Shown piece after piece: positions 7,098-13,154 of a stretch of DNA of 16,625 nt (the first letter of the stretch is position 1; the number at the start of each line of letters is the position of its first letter). This stretch comes from an uncultured Subdoligranulum sp. (GTDB lineage Bacteria; Bacillota_A; Clostridia; Oscillospirales; Ruminococcaceae): NCBI RefSeq assembly GCF_937890665.1, contig NZ_CALADU010000102.1:1-16625 (forward strand), written 5' to 3'. The notes beneath the pieces are model-generated. The model had not been told where the DNA came from, did not search any database, and worked only from the letters and a program-made list of their open reading frames with translations. Position numbers and translations under genes: made by a program.

Positions 7098-8231
7098 ATG
7101 GGGAATGGGAAGATGAAAAGCGGATGGGGCCAGCGCTGCGTGGCCTTTTTTAAAAAAGAAACGGTGCTGTGTATCGCGGCGGTGCTGGCGGTGGTGTCCA
7201 TGTGCATCAATCCACCCAGCGCGGCCTACGCCGGGTATATCGACTGGAACACACTGGCCATGCTGTTCAGCTTGATGGCGGTGATGAAAGGCTTCCAGAA
7301 AGCAGGGCTGTTTGTCTGGCTGGGCAACTGCCTGCTGCGCCGTACCGATACCACCCGCAAAATGCTGTTCGCGTTGGTGTTCCTGCCCTTCTTTTGCAGC
7401 ATGGTCATTACCAACGATGTGTCGCTGATCACCTTTGTGCCCTTCGCCCTCATCGTGCTGCATATGGCCGAGCAGGATTGGCTGGTGGTGCCCTTGGTGG
7501 TACTGCAGACGGTGGCAGCCAACTTGGGCAGTATGCTCACCCCCATGGGCAACCCCCAAAATCTGTATCTCTACACAAAATCCGGCCTGTCTTTTGGGAA
7601 GTTTGTGCTGCTGGTACTGCCTTACGCGGCGGTGTCCGCCCTCTGTCTGGCGCTGCTGATTCTGCGGTGCGACTCGGTGCCCGTGCAGGCCGCCCCGGTC
7701 CAAAGCAAGCTGGCCGGGCCGGCTACGCTGGGGGTATATGCCGCCGGGTTCGGTCTTTGCCTGTTGGCGATCTTTGACGTGCTGCCCCCCTTGGCGGTGG
7801 CAGCGGTGGTGGCGGCGGTACTGCTGTTCTATGACCGTCAGGTCTTGGCTTCGGTGGACTACGCTCTGCTGGGGACCTTTATCGCCTTTTTCCTGTTCAT
7901 CGGCAATCTGGGAGACGTGGTCTGGTTCCGGGAGTTTCTGGCCTCGGTGCTGGAAGGCCACGTGGTTCTGGTGTCGGTGCTGGCCAGTCAGGTCATCAGC
8001 AATGTGCCCGCGGCGCTGCTGCTCTCCGGCTTTACCGACCAATGGCGGGATTTGATCGTGGGCTGCAATCTGGGGGGCTTGGGTACCCTCATCGCCTCGA
8101 TGGCCAGCCTCATCTCCTACAAGATGGTGGCCCAGAACAGCCCCGAACGGCGCAACAGCTATCTGGTTTGGTTCACCGTCTGCAACGTGGGTATGCTGGT
8201 ACTGCTGTTGGTGCTCAACTGGATTTTATAA
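7098..8231 (+). CDS. Ion-transporter-superfamily permease (ArsB/NhaD/CitMHS-like)
   Basis: 377 residues, almost wholly hydrophobic, about 10 membrane segments. The arrangement fits the ion transporter superfamily (citrate transporter/ArsB/NhaD, COG1055-like): an early 'WNTLAMLFSLMAVMKGFQKAG', then 'MVITNDVSLITFVPF' in the first half, answered in the second half by 'SQVISNVPAALLLSGF' and 'NLGGLGTLIASMASLISYK'. The paired 'NDVSL' and 'SNVPA' hairpin-type motifs are typical of these inverted-repeat carriers. 'LGSMLTPMGNPQNLYLY' is also characteristic. Substrate (a carboxylate, Na+/H+, arsenite or another anion) cannot be told from sequence. Two starts are possible: ATG 7098 with GAGG very close (two bases), or ATG 7113 (five codons later) with only weak purine-rich sequence; 7098 is kept. 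It has its own promoter and terminator. Confidence 0.85.
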   Translation: MGNGKMKSGWGQRCVAFFKKETVLCIAAVLAVVSMCINPPSAAYAGYIDWNTLAMLFSLMAVMKGFQKAGLFVWLGNCLLRRTDTTRKMLFALVFLPFFCSMVITNDVSLITFVPFALIVLHMAEQDWLVVPLVVLQTVAANLGSMLTPMGNPQNLYLYTKSGLSFGKFVLLVLPYAAVSALCLALLILRCDSVPVQAAPVQSKLAGPATLGVYAAGFGLCLLAIFDVLPPLAVAAVVAAVLLFYDRQVLASVDYALLGTFIAFFLFIGNLGDVVWFREFLASVLEGHVVLVSVLASQVISNVPAALLLSGFTDQWRDLIVGCNLGGLGTLIASMASLISYKMVAQNSPERRNSYLVWFTVCNVGMLVLLLVLNWIL

Positions 8232-8237
8232 CACGCC

Positions 8238-8271
8238 GTTTCCCGGACCGAAAGGTTCGGGAACTTTTTTT
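8238..8271 (+). terminator. Rho-independent terminator after the permease gene
   Basis: TTCCCGGACC (8240-8249) pairs with GGTTCGGGAA (8254-8263), one G-U pair, closed by a GAAA tetraloop and followed by CTTTTTTT. Confidence 0.92.
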
Positions 8272-8358
8272 GCCAAACCTTGTAACATTCAGGGGCTTGT
8301 CGCCACTGATACATTGTAAGGCGCCTGAAATCCCACCCGAAAGGAGGCGAGCCGCCCC

Positions 8359-8538
8359 GTGAAACTGCCGGAACTAGAAACGGTGCTGCACACCCTCAAG
8401 CAGGTGATGGAGCAAAACGGTCTACCTATGGCCTACTACGATGTGACGCTGGTACCCGAGACCGGCTACGAGACCCGAGAAGAGATGATCGCCCTGCTGG
8501 CCCATGCCGCCTACATCCCGGCGGAGGAAATCCCCTAA
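8359..8538 (+). CDS. Small hypothetical protein (59 residues)
   Basis: GTG start preceded by AAGGAGG (8341-8347, 11 bases upstream) in a gap that would otherwise be empty. The product begins MKLPELETVLHTLKQVMEQ, continues with 'GLPMAYYDVTLVPETGY' and ends 'AYIPAEEIP'. It is acidic, soluble, predicted helix-strand-helix, with no signal peptide or membrane segment and no metal motif. It lies between the permease terminator (8271) and a strong bidirectional terminator (8547), which together with the ribosome site argues for a real gene. A weak extended -10 (TGA before TACATT, 8310-8315) may drive it; no good -35 was seen. I do not recognise the family. Confidence 0.6.
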   Translation: MKLPELETVLHTLKQVMEQNGLPMAYYDVTLVPETGYETREEMIALLAHAAYIPAEEIP

Positions 8539-8546
8539 AAGGAACA

Positions 8547-8573
8547 AACGCCCGGTGCTATGCACCGGGCGTT
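8547..8573. terminator. Bidirectional terminator between the small ORF and gtrA-like gene
   Basis: AACGCCCGGTGC (8547-8558) and GCACCGGGCGTT (8562-8573) form a perfect 12-bp stem with a TAT loop. The plus side continues ATTCTTCTTG; on the minus side the run is TTTGTTCCTTTT. It lies between two convergent genes, so it can serve both. Confidence 0.9.
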
Positions 8574-8584
8574 ATTCTTCTTGC

Positions 8585-8995
8585 TCAATACACAAAGGCT
8601 TTTTGCAGCCGGTAGTTCACAAAGAAAAGCGCTACATCCACGGGGATCTTGGCGGCCAATTCGGGGACACTGTCGGGTAGCCAGCCGGCCAAAGCCGCGA
8701 CCAGCAAGGCGCTGGCCAGCGTTTTCAGCACCGTGATGACGGTGTAGAGGCTGGCGGATTTTCCATGGGTGGCGTGGCTGTGAAAGACCAAAAAATAGTT
8801 CAACAGGTAGTTGCACAGCGACGAACAGATCCGGGCCAAAATCGTGGCAGCCACAATGGCAAGACCGGCGGACAAGGTGGGGGACAGCAGGCCGCAGAGT
8901 GCCGAGAAGGCGGCCAGATCCACCACGCTGGAGGAGAGCGACGATGCCGAGAATTTTCCAAAGGAACGCACCGCCGCAGCTTGGGCGCTAGACAT
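8585..8995 (-). CDS. GtrA-family small membrane protein
   Basis: 136 residues, four predicted membrane helices: 'VVDLAAFSALCGLLSPTL', 'GLAIVAATILARICSSLCNYLLNYFLVF', 'VITVLKTLASALLVAALAGWL' and 'AAKIPVDVALFFVNYRLQKAFVY'. The Phe near the start ('RSFGKFSASSLSSSVVDL'), the 'A..ia...s...nYllNrfwVF'-like block and the C-terminal 'NY.lQk.fVF'-like ending are GtrA-family hallmarks. These proteins act in moving lipid-linked sugars or in cell-envelope polysaccharide modification. The frame is open to a TTG at 9079, but that codon coincides with the predicted transcription start, so the ATG at 8995 is preferred; its ribosome site is weak. No glycosyltransferase gene is next to it, so its pathway is not evident. 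Confidence 0.82.
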   Translation of the reverse strand: MSSAQAAAVRSFGKFSASSLSSSVVDLAAFSALCGLLSPTLSAGLAIVAATILARICSSLCNYLLNYFLVFHSHATHGKSASLYTVITVLKTLASALLVAALAGWLPDSVPELAAKIPVDVALFFVNYRLQKAFVY

Positions 8996-9025
8996 GAAAG
9001 AACATCTTTTCCCACAACACAACGC

Positions 9026-9042
9026 GGGGCAGGCCCTGCCCC
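9026..9042 (-). promoter_or_regulatory. GC palindrome in the leader of the GtrA-family gene
   Basis: GGGGCAGG (9026-9033) and CCTGCCCC (9035-9042) are perfect inverted repeats around one base. In RNA it can fold as a 6-bp stem with a 5-base loop. It lies roughly midway between the predicted start of transcription (about 9078) and the ATG (8995). It could be a leader hairpin or a protein-binding palindrome; no U-run follows. Confidence 0.35.
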
Positions 9043-9084
9043 AGCAGGTCCCAGCCCCGGCGAAAAAAACAACGTACAAGAGTC

Positions 9085-9113
9085 AGTATAAAACCAGAAA
9101 AGACAAAAGTCAA
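9085..9113 (-). promoter_or_regulatory. Promoter of the GtrA-family gene
   Basis: On the minus strand TTGACT (9113 down to 9108), 17-bp spacer, TATACT (9090 down to 9085). The -35 box overlaps the last bases of the terminator stem of the upstream response regulator gene. Confidence 0.75.
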
Positions 9114-9141
9114 CCGCCGCCCCAGCCAAAGGGCGGCGGTT
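9101..9141 (-). terminator. Rho-independent terminator of the kinase-regulator operon
   Basis: On the minus strand AACCGCCGCCC (9141-9131) pairs perfectly with GGGCGGCGGTT (9122-9112), followed by GACTTTTGTCTTTT. It begins eight bases after the response regulator's stop codon. Confidence 0.82.
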
Positions 9142-9148
9142 GTTGTTG

Positions 9149-9817
9149 TCAGGTGACCAGCCGATAGACCAAACAAGGCCGACCGCCGGTGCCGTAATTC
9201 ATGTCGCCGGTGACCTGTCCCTGCTGGGCCAGATACCCCATGTAGCGCCGTACCGTCACCACCGACAGACCCGACGCCGCGGCAATCTCCTCGCAGGTGT
9301 AGGCCTGATCCGGGGCAGCCCGCATACAGGCCAGCACCCGCTCCTGCGTTTGGGGCTGCATGCCCTTGGGCAAGGTGGTGGGGGCAGGGGGCGCGGCGTG
9401 CATCAGGTGGTCCAGCGCGCTCTGGTCCAAGCTGCCGCCCCGGATGGCGCTGCGCCGCTGGCAGAAGGCATCCAACGCCCGGCAGAACCGGTCGTAGGCG
9501 AAGGGCTTGACCAGATAATCCACCACGCCCAGCCGGGTCAGAGCTTCCACGGTGGCGGCGTCGTTGGCGGCGGTGATCATAATGACATCCGCCTCCACCC
9601 CGGCGCCGCGGATGGCCCGCAGCAGTTCCAGCCCGTTCATCTGGGGCATATAAAAATCCAAAATCACCAAATCGGCGGCGTTTTGCCGCAGCCAGTCCAG
9701 CGCACGCCGGGGCTGGTTGAAGGTTTGGGCCACCACAAAGCGGCCATCCCGCTCGGTATACCGGCGGTTGAGTTCGGTAATCATCGGGTCGTCTTCCACA
9801 ATGACAACACGGTACAT
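9149..9817 (-). CDS. Response regulator of the CitB/DcuR/DpiA type
   Basis: 222 residues. The receiver domain (about 1-120) has the acidic pocket Glu8-Asp9-Asp10 in 'VVIVEDDPMI', the phospho-acceptor Asp54 in 'LVILDFYMPQMNG', Thr82 in 'IMITAAND' and Lys104 in 'DYLVKPF'. The C-terminal part (about 155-222) is a winged helix-turn-helix: 'YTCEEIAAASGLSVVTVRRYMGYLAQQG' then a 'YGTGGRPCLVYRL' wing, the layout of the CitB family which controls uptake and use of citrate, malate or C4-dicarboxylates. It starts five bases after the kinase stop codon and is closed by a strong terminator. The stimulus and target are unknown; the permease gene about 0.9 kb past its 3' end on the other strand is a candidate target. 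Confidence 0.9.
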   Translation of the reverse strand: MYRVVIVEDDPMITELNRRYTERDGRFVVAQTFNQPRRALDWLRQNAADLVILDFYMPQMNGLELLRAIRGAGVEADVIMITAANDAATVEALTRLGVVDYLVKPFAYDRFCRALDAFCQRRSAIRGGSLDQSALDHLMHAAPPAPTTLPKGMQPQTQERVLACMRAAPDQAYTCEEIAAASGLSVVTVRRYMGYLAQQGQVTGDMNYGTGGRPCLVYRLVT

Positions 9818-9822
9818 CCCTG

Positions 9823-11457
9823 TTACCCCTTTCCTTCGGCCGTGGGATTCTCCGGCGGCCGGAATGTGATGATGAAGGAACTGCCCACCCCTTGGGTGGA
9901 TTCCACCCGGATCTCGCCGTGGTAGGTGTCCACCACGCTCTTCACAAGGAACAATCCGGTGCCGTGGCCTTCCCCTTTGGACGTGCTGCCCCGCTCAAAG
10001 ATGTGCTCCCGCACTTCCGCCGGCATACCGCAGGCGTTGTCGTCCACGCTGAGGATCAGCCCCCGCTCACTCTCCCGTACCGAGACCGCCACTTCATGCA
10101 GCGTGTCGGTGGGGGCGTTGGCAAAGGCGTCGAAGGCATTTTCGATCAGGTTGCCCAGCACGGTGATTAGGCCCGAGGCGGGCAGATAGTGGGTGTCGGC
10201 GCTCAGATGGCTTTCCGGGTCCAGCGTCAGCCGTACCCCCAGTTCTGCCGCCCGGCAGCTTTTGCCGATGAGCAGCGCCGCCACCGACGGCTCGGCGATC
10301 CGCTGGGAGATCCGCTCCACCGACATGGCCCGGGTCTGGGTCAACTGCAAGACATATTCCTCGGCCCGCTGGGCCTCTCCCAACTGCAGCAGTCCCAAAA
10401 TCACATGGAGCTTGTTCATGAACTCGTGGGTGTAGGCGCGCATGGCCTCCACAATGTGCTGCACGCCGGTGAGCTCCCGGGCTAGATTGGCGACTTCGGT
10501 ACGGTTGCGGAAGATCGCCACCGCCCCTACGATCTGGCCGCTCCGGCGTACCGGCATCCGGTCCGATAGAATGCGCACATGATGCAGCGATTCCAGACTG
10601 ATGTTGTATTCCGGCTTCTCGGTGCGCATCACCCGGGGGATGGTGGACTGGGGATAAACCTGCGACAGCGTCTTGCCAATTACGGCGTTTTTGTCAAAGG
10701 AAAGCATCTCCGCCGCCGCCTGATTCAGATAGATGATGTGCTCCTCCCGGTCGATGGCCAGCAGTCCTTCGTCCAGCGCGTCCAGCAGTTCCATCCGGCG
10801 CAAAAACAGATCTCGGAAGGCGTCCGGTTCATAGCCCAGCAGATCGCTCTTGATGCGCTGGGCCAGCCGCAGGCTTAAAAAGGTCCCTACGCTCAGCGCC
10901 GCAATGCCGATGAGCAGATAGACCCCCAGCGTGTGCAGGCCGGTATTGCGGATGGACCGCAGGTAAAGCCCGGCCATCACATAGCCTTTCACCGTGCCGT
11001 CGGGGCGGTGGATGGCGGCATAAGCACAGTAGTCGGCGCCCAGCGGGGCCTGCGAATCGTCCAGCAGGGGATTGTCCACAGCGGTCAGTTGCTGGCGCAA
11101 GGTTTCATCCAGCGGGCTCAGCATCTCAATGCTGCTCTGCCCGGAGGTTACATCGCAGAAATAGGCGGGGGTACCGTCGGCGTGGTAGATGGCAAACAGG
11201 TCGATACCATCCAAACCGTGAACGGTGCGGTCCACGTACTCTTCAATGCGCTGTGCATCGTCCTCGTCGGCAATGGTCAGCGTGTGGGATACCGCCTGTA
11301 CGGCGGCGGTCAGGGTATCGTCCCGGATGCGGCGTTCCTGAGCCAGATTCAGCCACAGCCCGGCCCCGGTGGCCAGCACCATCGCCACCAGAATGCCCAG
11401 CACCGACACCCGGCGGATCTGCTGGTAAACGGTATGACCGGTGTTTCGCTTCTGCAT
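9823..11457 (-). CDS. Sensor histidine kinase of the CitA/DcuS/DpiB type
   Basis: 544 residues. Two membrane helices (about 17-39, 'VLGILVAMVLATGAGLWL', and 174-197, 'TLGVYLLIGIAALSVGTFL') enclose a 130-residue extracytoplasmic sensor. A PAS domain follows (about 210-325, 'EGLLAIDREEHIIYLNQAA'). The phospho-acceptor is His344 in 'RAYTHEFMNKLHVILGLLQLG', the exact box of the CitA/DcuS group. The ATPase domain has Asn440 in 'NLIENAFDAF', 'SVDDNACGMP' and 'GTGLFLVKSVVDTYHGEI'. The frame is open far upstream, but the ATG at 11457 follows AAAGGA at nine bases and precedes the first membrane helix; a predicted promoter lies at 11510-11538. The sensor domain lacks an obvious citrate-site signature by eye, so its ligand is undecided (carboxylate by family precedent). 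Confidence 0.92.
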   Translation of the reverse strand: MQKRNTGHTVYQQIRRVSVLGILVAMVLATGAGLWLNLAQERRIRDDTLTAAVQAVSHTLTIADEDDAQRIEEYVDRTVHGLDGIDLFAIYHADGTPAYFCDVTSGQSSIEMLSPLDETLRQQLTAVDNPLLDDSQAPLGADYCAYAAIHRPDGTVKGYVMAGLYLRSIRNTGLHTLGVYLLIGIAALSVGTFLSLRLAQRIKSDLLGYEPDAFRDLFLRRMELLDALDEGLLAIDREEHIIYLNQAAAEMLSFDKNAVIGKTLSQVYPQSTIPRVMRTEKPEYNISLESLHHVRILSDRMPVRRSGQIVGAVAIFRNRTEVANLARELTGVQHIVEAMRAYTHEFMNKLHVILGLLQLGEAQRAEEYVLQLTQTRAMSVERISQRIAEPSVAALLIGKSCRAAELGVRLTLDPESHLSADTHYLPASGLITVLGNLIENAFDAFANAPTDTLHEVAVSVRESERGLILSVDDNACGMPAEVREHIFERGSTSKGEGHGTGLFLVKSVVDTYHGEIRVESTQGVGSSFIITFRPPENPTAEGKG

Positions 11458-11509
11458 AACGCGCCGTCCTTTCCCCCTTGGCCGCCAAATGCCGGCAGTT
11501 TCTGCGGTT

Positions 11510-11538
11510 ATGATACCACCTTCACACACAATCGTCAA
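11510..11538 (-). promoter_or_regulatory. Promoter of the kinase-regulator operon
   Basis: On the minus strand TTGACG (11538 down to 11533), 17-bp spacer, TATCAT (11515 down to 11510). It lies about 55 bases before the kinase start and is divergent from the ATP synthase operon. Confidence 0.75.
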
Positions 11539-11609
11539 TCTTGCACAAAGTTTCTCCGCTTTGGGGCAGACAAATGCGTGGCTTTGTACGGTTTCGTTTT
11601 TTTTATTTT

Positions 11610-11646
11610 CGTAAGACTTACCATTGTGTCCGCTCCGGCGTAAGAT
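11610..11646 (+). promoter_or_regulatory. Probable promoter of the ATP synthase operon, with repeated CGTAAGA
   Basis: TTACCA (11618-11623), 17-bp spacer, TAAGAT (11641-11646) is the best promoter match before atpB and is only moderate. A T-rich tract (11597-11609) precedes the -35. CGTAAGA occurs twice (11610-11616 and 11639-11645), once over the -10; the first copy is part of a GTAAG-A-CTTAC palindrome (11611-11621) overlapping the -35. These could be binding sites; no known regulator is implied. Confidence 0.45.
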
Positions 11647-11671
11647 AGGTGCGAAAAAGAGGTGAGCATGT

Positions 11672-12367
11672 TTGGAAGGTTTTAAAGAAGCTTTGGTCGA
11701 TGCCTTGGCCAACGAAACCGCCTTTACCATTCCGGTGCTGGGGGGCATCCCCATCAGCTCGGCGGTGTTGGTAACCTGGATTATCATGGCGTTCTGGATC
11801 ATTGTGACCTTGCTGGCTACGCGCAATTTGAAGGTGCGCGACCCCGGTAAGGTGCAGGTGGTGCTGGAGTCCGCCGTGGAGTTTTTGAACGGGTTCGTCA
11901 AGCAGACCATCGGTCCGCACTGGCGTCCCTTTGCCCCCTACTTGGGCAGCGTGGCGCTCTACATCGGTTTGGCCAACATCATCAGCATTTTCGGCCTGAC
12001 GCCCCCCACCAAGGACGTCAGCGTGACCGCCGCACTGGCGCTCATGAGTTTGGTGCTGATCTACGGCGCACAGTTCCGGTATAACGGTCTGCGCGGCGGT
12101 ATGAAGCGGTTCGCCGAGCCCATCCCCGTTTTGGTCCCCATCAACCTGATGGAAATCGCCATTCGTCCTCTGGCGCTGTGCATGCGACTGTTCGGCAACG
12201 TTTTGGGTGCTTTCATCATCATGGAGATCATCAAGTATCTGGTGCCCGCCGTGGTGCCCGCCGTCTTCTGCATCTACTTTGATCTGTTCGACGGCCTGAT
12301 CCAGACGATTGTCTTTGTATTTTTGACCGCTCTGTTCGCAGGCGAGGGCATTAAGGAAGAAGAGTAA
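11672..12367 (+). CDS. atpB: F1Fo ATP synthase subunit a
   Basis: 231 residues, at the short end for bacterial subunit a. The essential stator Arg is Arg172 in 'RPLALCMRLFGNVLG', and the conserved Gln is Gln211 in 'DGLIQTIVFVFLTALF'. 'KVQVVLESAVEFLNGFVKQTIG' and 'PYLGSVALYIGLANI' are also typical. About five membrane segments. With the c ring it forms the proton half-channels. The start is TTG at 11672, seven bases after GAGGTG (11659-11664); the nearby ATG at 11668 leads to a stop after five codons and is too close to the ribosome site. The gene is the first of the operon: no atpI or atpZ is visible between it and the divergent kinase gene. Confidence 0.95.
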   Translation: MEGFKEALVDALANETAFTIPVLGGIPISSAVLVTWIIMAFWIIVTLLATRNLKVRDPGKVQVVLESAVEFLNGFVKQTIGPHWRPFAPYLGSVALYIGLANIISIFGLTPPTKDVSVTAALALMSLVLIYGAQFRYNGLRGGMKRFAEPIPVLVPINLMEIAIRPLALCMRLFGNVLGAFIIMEIIKYLVPAVVPAVFCIYFDLFDGLIQTIVFVFLTALFAGEGIKEEE

Positions 12368-12381
12368 GCCCCGTCCCACCC

Positions 12382-12398
12382 GCGCGGCGCCGCCGCGC
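12382..12398 (+). promoter_or_regulatory. GC hairpin between atpB and atpE
   Basis: GCGCGGC (12382-12388) and GCCGCGC (12392-12398) form a perfect 7-bp stem with a GCC loop. There is no U-run, so it is not a terminator. It ends about 17 bases before the atpE ribosome site AGGAGG (12416-12421). A role in mRNA processing or stability that raises atpE output is plausible because subunit c is needed in many copies. Confidence 0.45.
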
Positions 12399-12429
12399 CC
12401 ATTGAACTCACTATCAGGAGGAAACTACT

Positions 12430-12648
12430 ATGTCTATCGGAATCATCGCCGCAGGTCTCGCAGTTCTCACCGGTTTTGGCGCCGGCATCGGCATCGGCAT
12501 CGCCACCGGTCATGCCAGTGATGCCATCGCCCGTCAGCCCGAAGCTTCCGGCAAGATCAACAGCACCCTGCTGCTGGGCTGTGCCATGGCAGAAGGTACG
12601 GCCATCTTCGGCTTCATCACCGCGCTGATCATCATCTTCGTAGGTTAA
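12430..12648 (+). CDS. atpE: F1Fo ATP synthase subunit c
   Basis: 72 residues, two membrane helices joined by the polar loop Arg35-Gln36-Pro37. Helix 1 carries the packing motif with Gly at 15, 17, 19, 21 and 23. The ion-carrying carboxylate is Glu55 in 'GCAMAEGTAIFGF'. Compared with the well-studied Na+-type c subunit of Ilyobacter (Gln32, Glu65, Ser66, Tyr70), the matching positions here are Ile22, Glu55, Gly56 and Phe60, so the Na+ ligand side chains other than Glu are missing; this predicts proton coupling. Strong AGGAGG eight bases upstream of the ATG. It is followed within 17 bases by atpF, whose ribosome site is even stronger. Confidence 0.96.
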   Translation: MSIGIIAAGLAVLTGFGAGIGIGIATGHASDAIARQPEASGKINSTLLLGCAMAEGTAIFGFITALIIIFVG

Positions 12649-12665
12649 AAAGGAGGTGTGCCCCA

Positions 12666-13154
12666 ATGCTGGAATTCCAGCCGTGGACGATCTTTTTTAC
12701 CATCGTCAACCTGTTGATTTTGTACTTCTTTTTCCGCAAATTCCTGTTTGGGCGCATCAATGCCGTGCTGGAACAGCGGGAAGAATTGATCCGCACCCAA
12801 GTCTCGGAGGCCGAGCAGCAGAACGCTGAAGCCAAAAAGACCAAGGAAGAATATGAATCCAAGCTGGCCGGTGCCCGGCAGGAGGCCGCCGATCTGGTGG
12901 CGGATGCCAAGCGCCGTGCCGACGAAGCCTACGCCCAGCGTATGGCGCAGGCGGAAGCCGATGCCAAGCAGACTGCGGCGGAAGCCGAGGCCCGCATTGC
13001 GGCGGAGCGCAGCGAGATGCTGCGTTCTGCCCGGGGCGAGGTGGCCCATCTGGCCGTCTTGGCTGCCAGCGAGGTAGCCGGCAAGCGGCTGGACACCGAC
13101 TCTGACCGCGCCTTGGCGGAAGAATTTTTGGCAAAGGTGGGTGAGCAGGCATGA
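12666..13154 (+). CDS. atpF: F1Fo ATP synthase subunit b
   Basis: 162 residues, normal length. A single N-terminal membrane helix (about 8-26, '[19 protein letters not shown]') is followed by '[12 protein letters not shown]' and a long charged Ala/Glu/Lys/Arg-rich helix (about 35-135) that forms the peripheral stalk dimer, ending 'SEVAGKRLD'. It links subunit a in the membrane to delta on top of F1. The ribosome site AAGGAGGTG (12650-12658) is a long match to 16S rRNA. Its stop codon overlaps the start of the next gene by four bases (ATGA), indicating coupled translation with the delta-alpha fusion. Confidence 0.95.
   Translation: MLEFQPWTIFFTIVNLLILYFFFRKFLFGRINAVLEQREELIRTQVSEAEQQNAEAKKTKEEYESKLAGARQEAADLVADAKRRADEAYAQRMAQAEADAKQTAAEAEARIAAERSEMLRSARGEVAHLAVLAASEVAGKRLDTDSDRALAEEFLAKVGEQA

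Noticed and set aside
8289..8328. Possible leader stem TCAGGGGC with GCGCCTGA before the small ORF
   Set aside because: The pairing has a mismatch, a 20-base-plus loop and no support from a known riboswitch shape; not strong enough to annotate.
8996..9079. Longer GtrA-family protein starting at TTG 9079
   Set aside because: The TTG coincides with the predicted transcription start, so would be leaderless; the extra 28 residues are Cys/Gly-rich and not part of the family.
11668..11685. ATG at 11668 as atpB start
   Set aside because: It is in another frame and meets a stop after five codons; the TTG at 11672 has the better ribosome-site distance and the subunit a frame.
11458..11910. N-terminal extension of the histidine kinase frame
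   Set aside because: It runs through the kinase promoter and into atpB, has no family similarity, and the ATG at 11457 has a ribosome site right before the first membrane helix.
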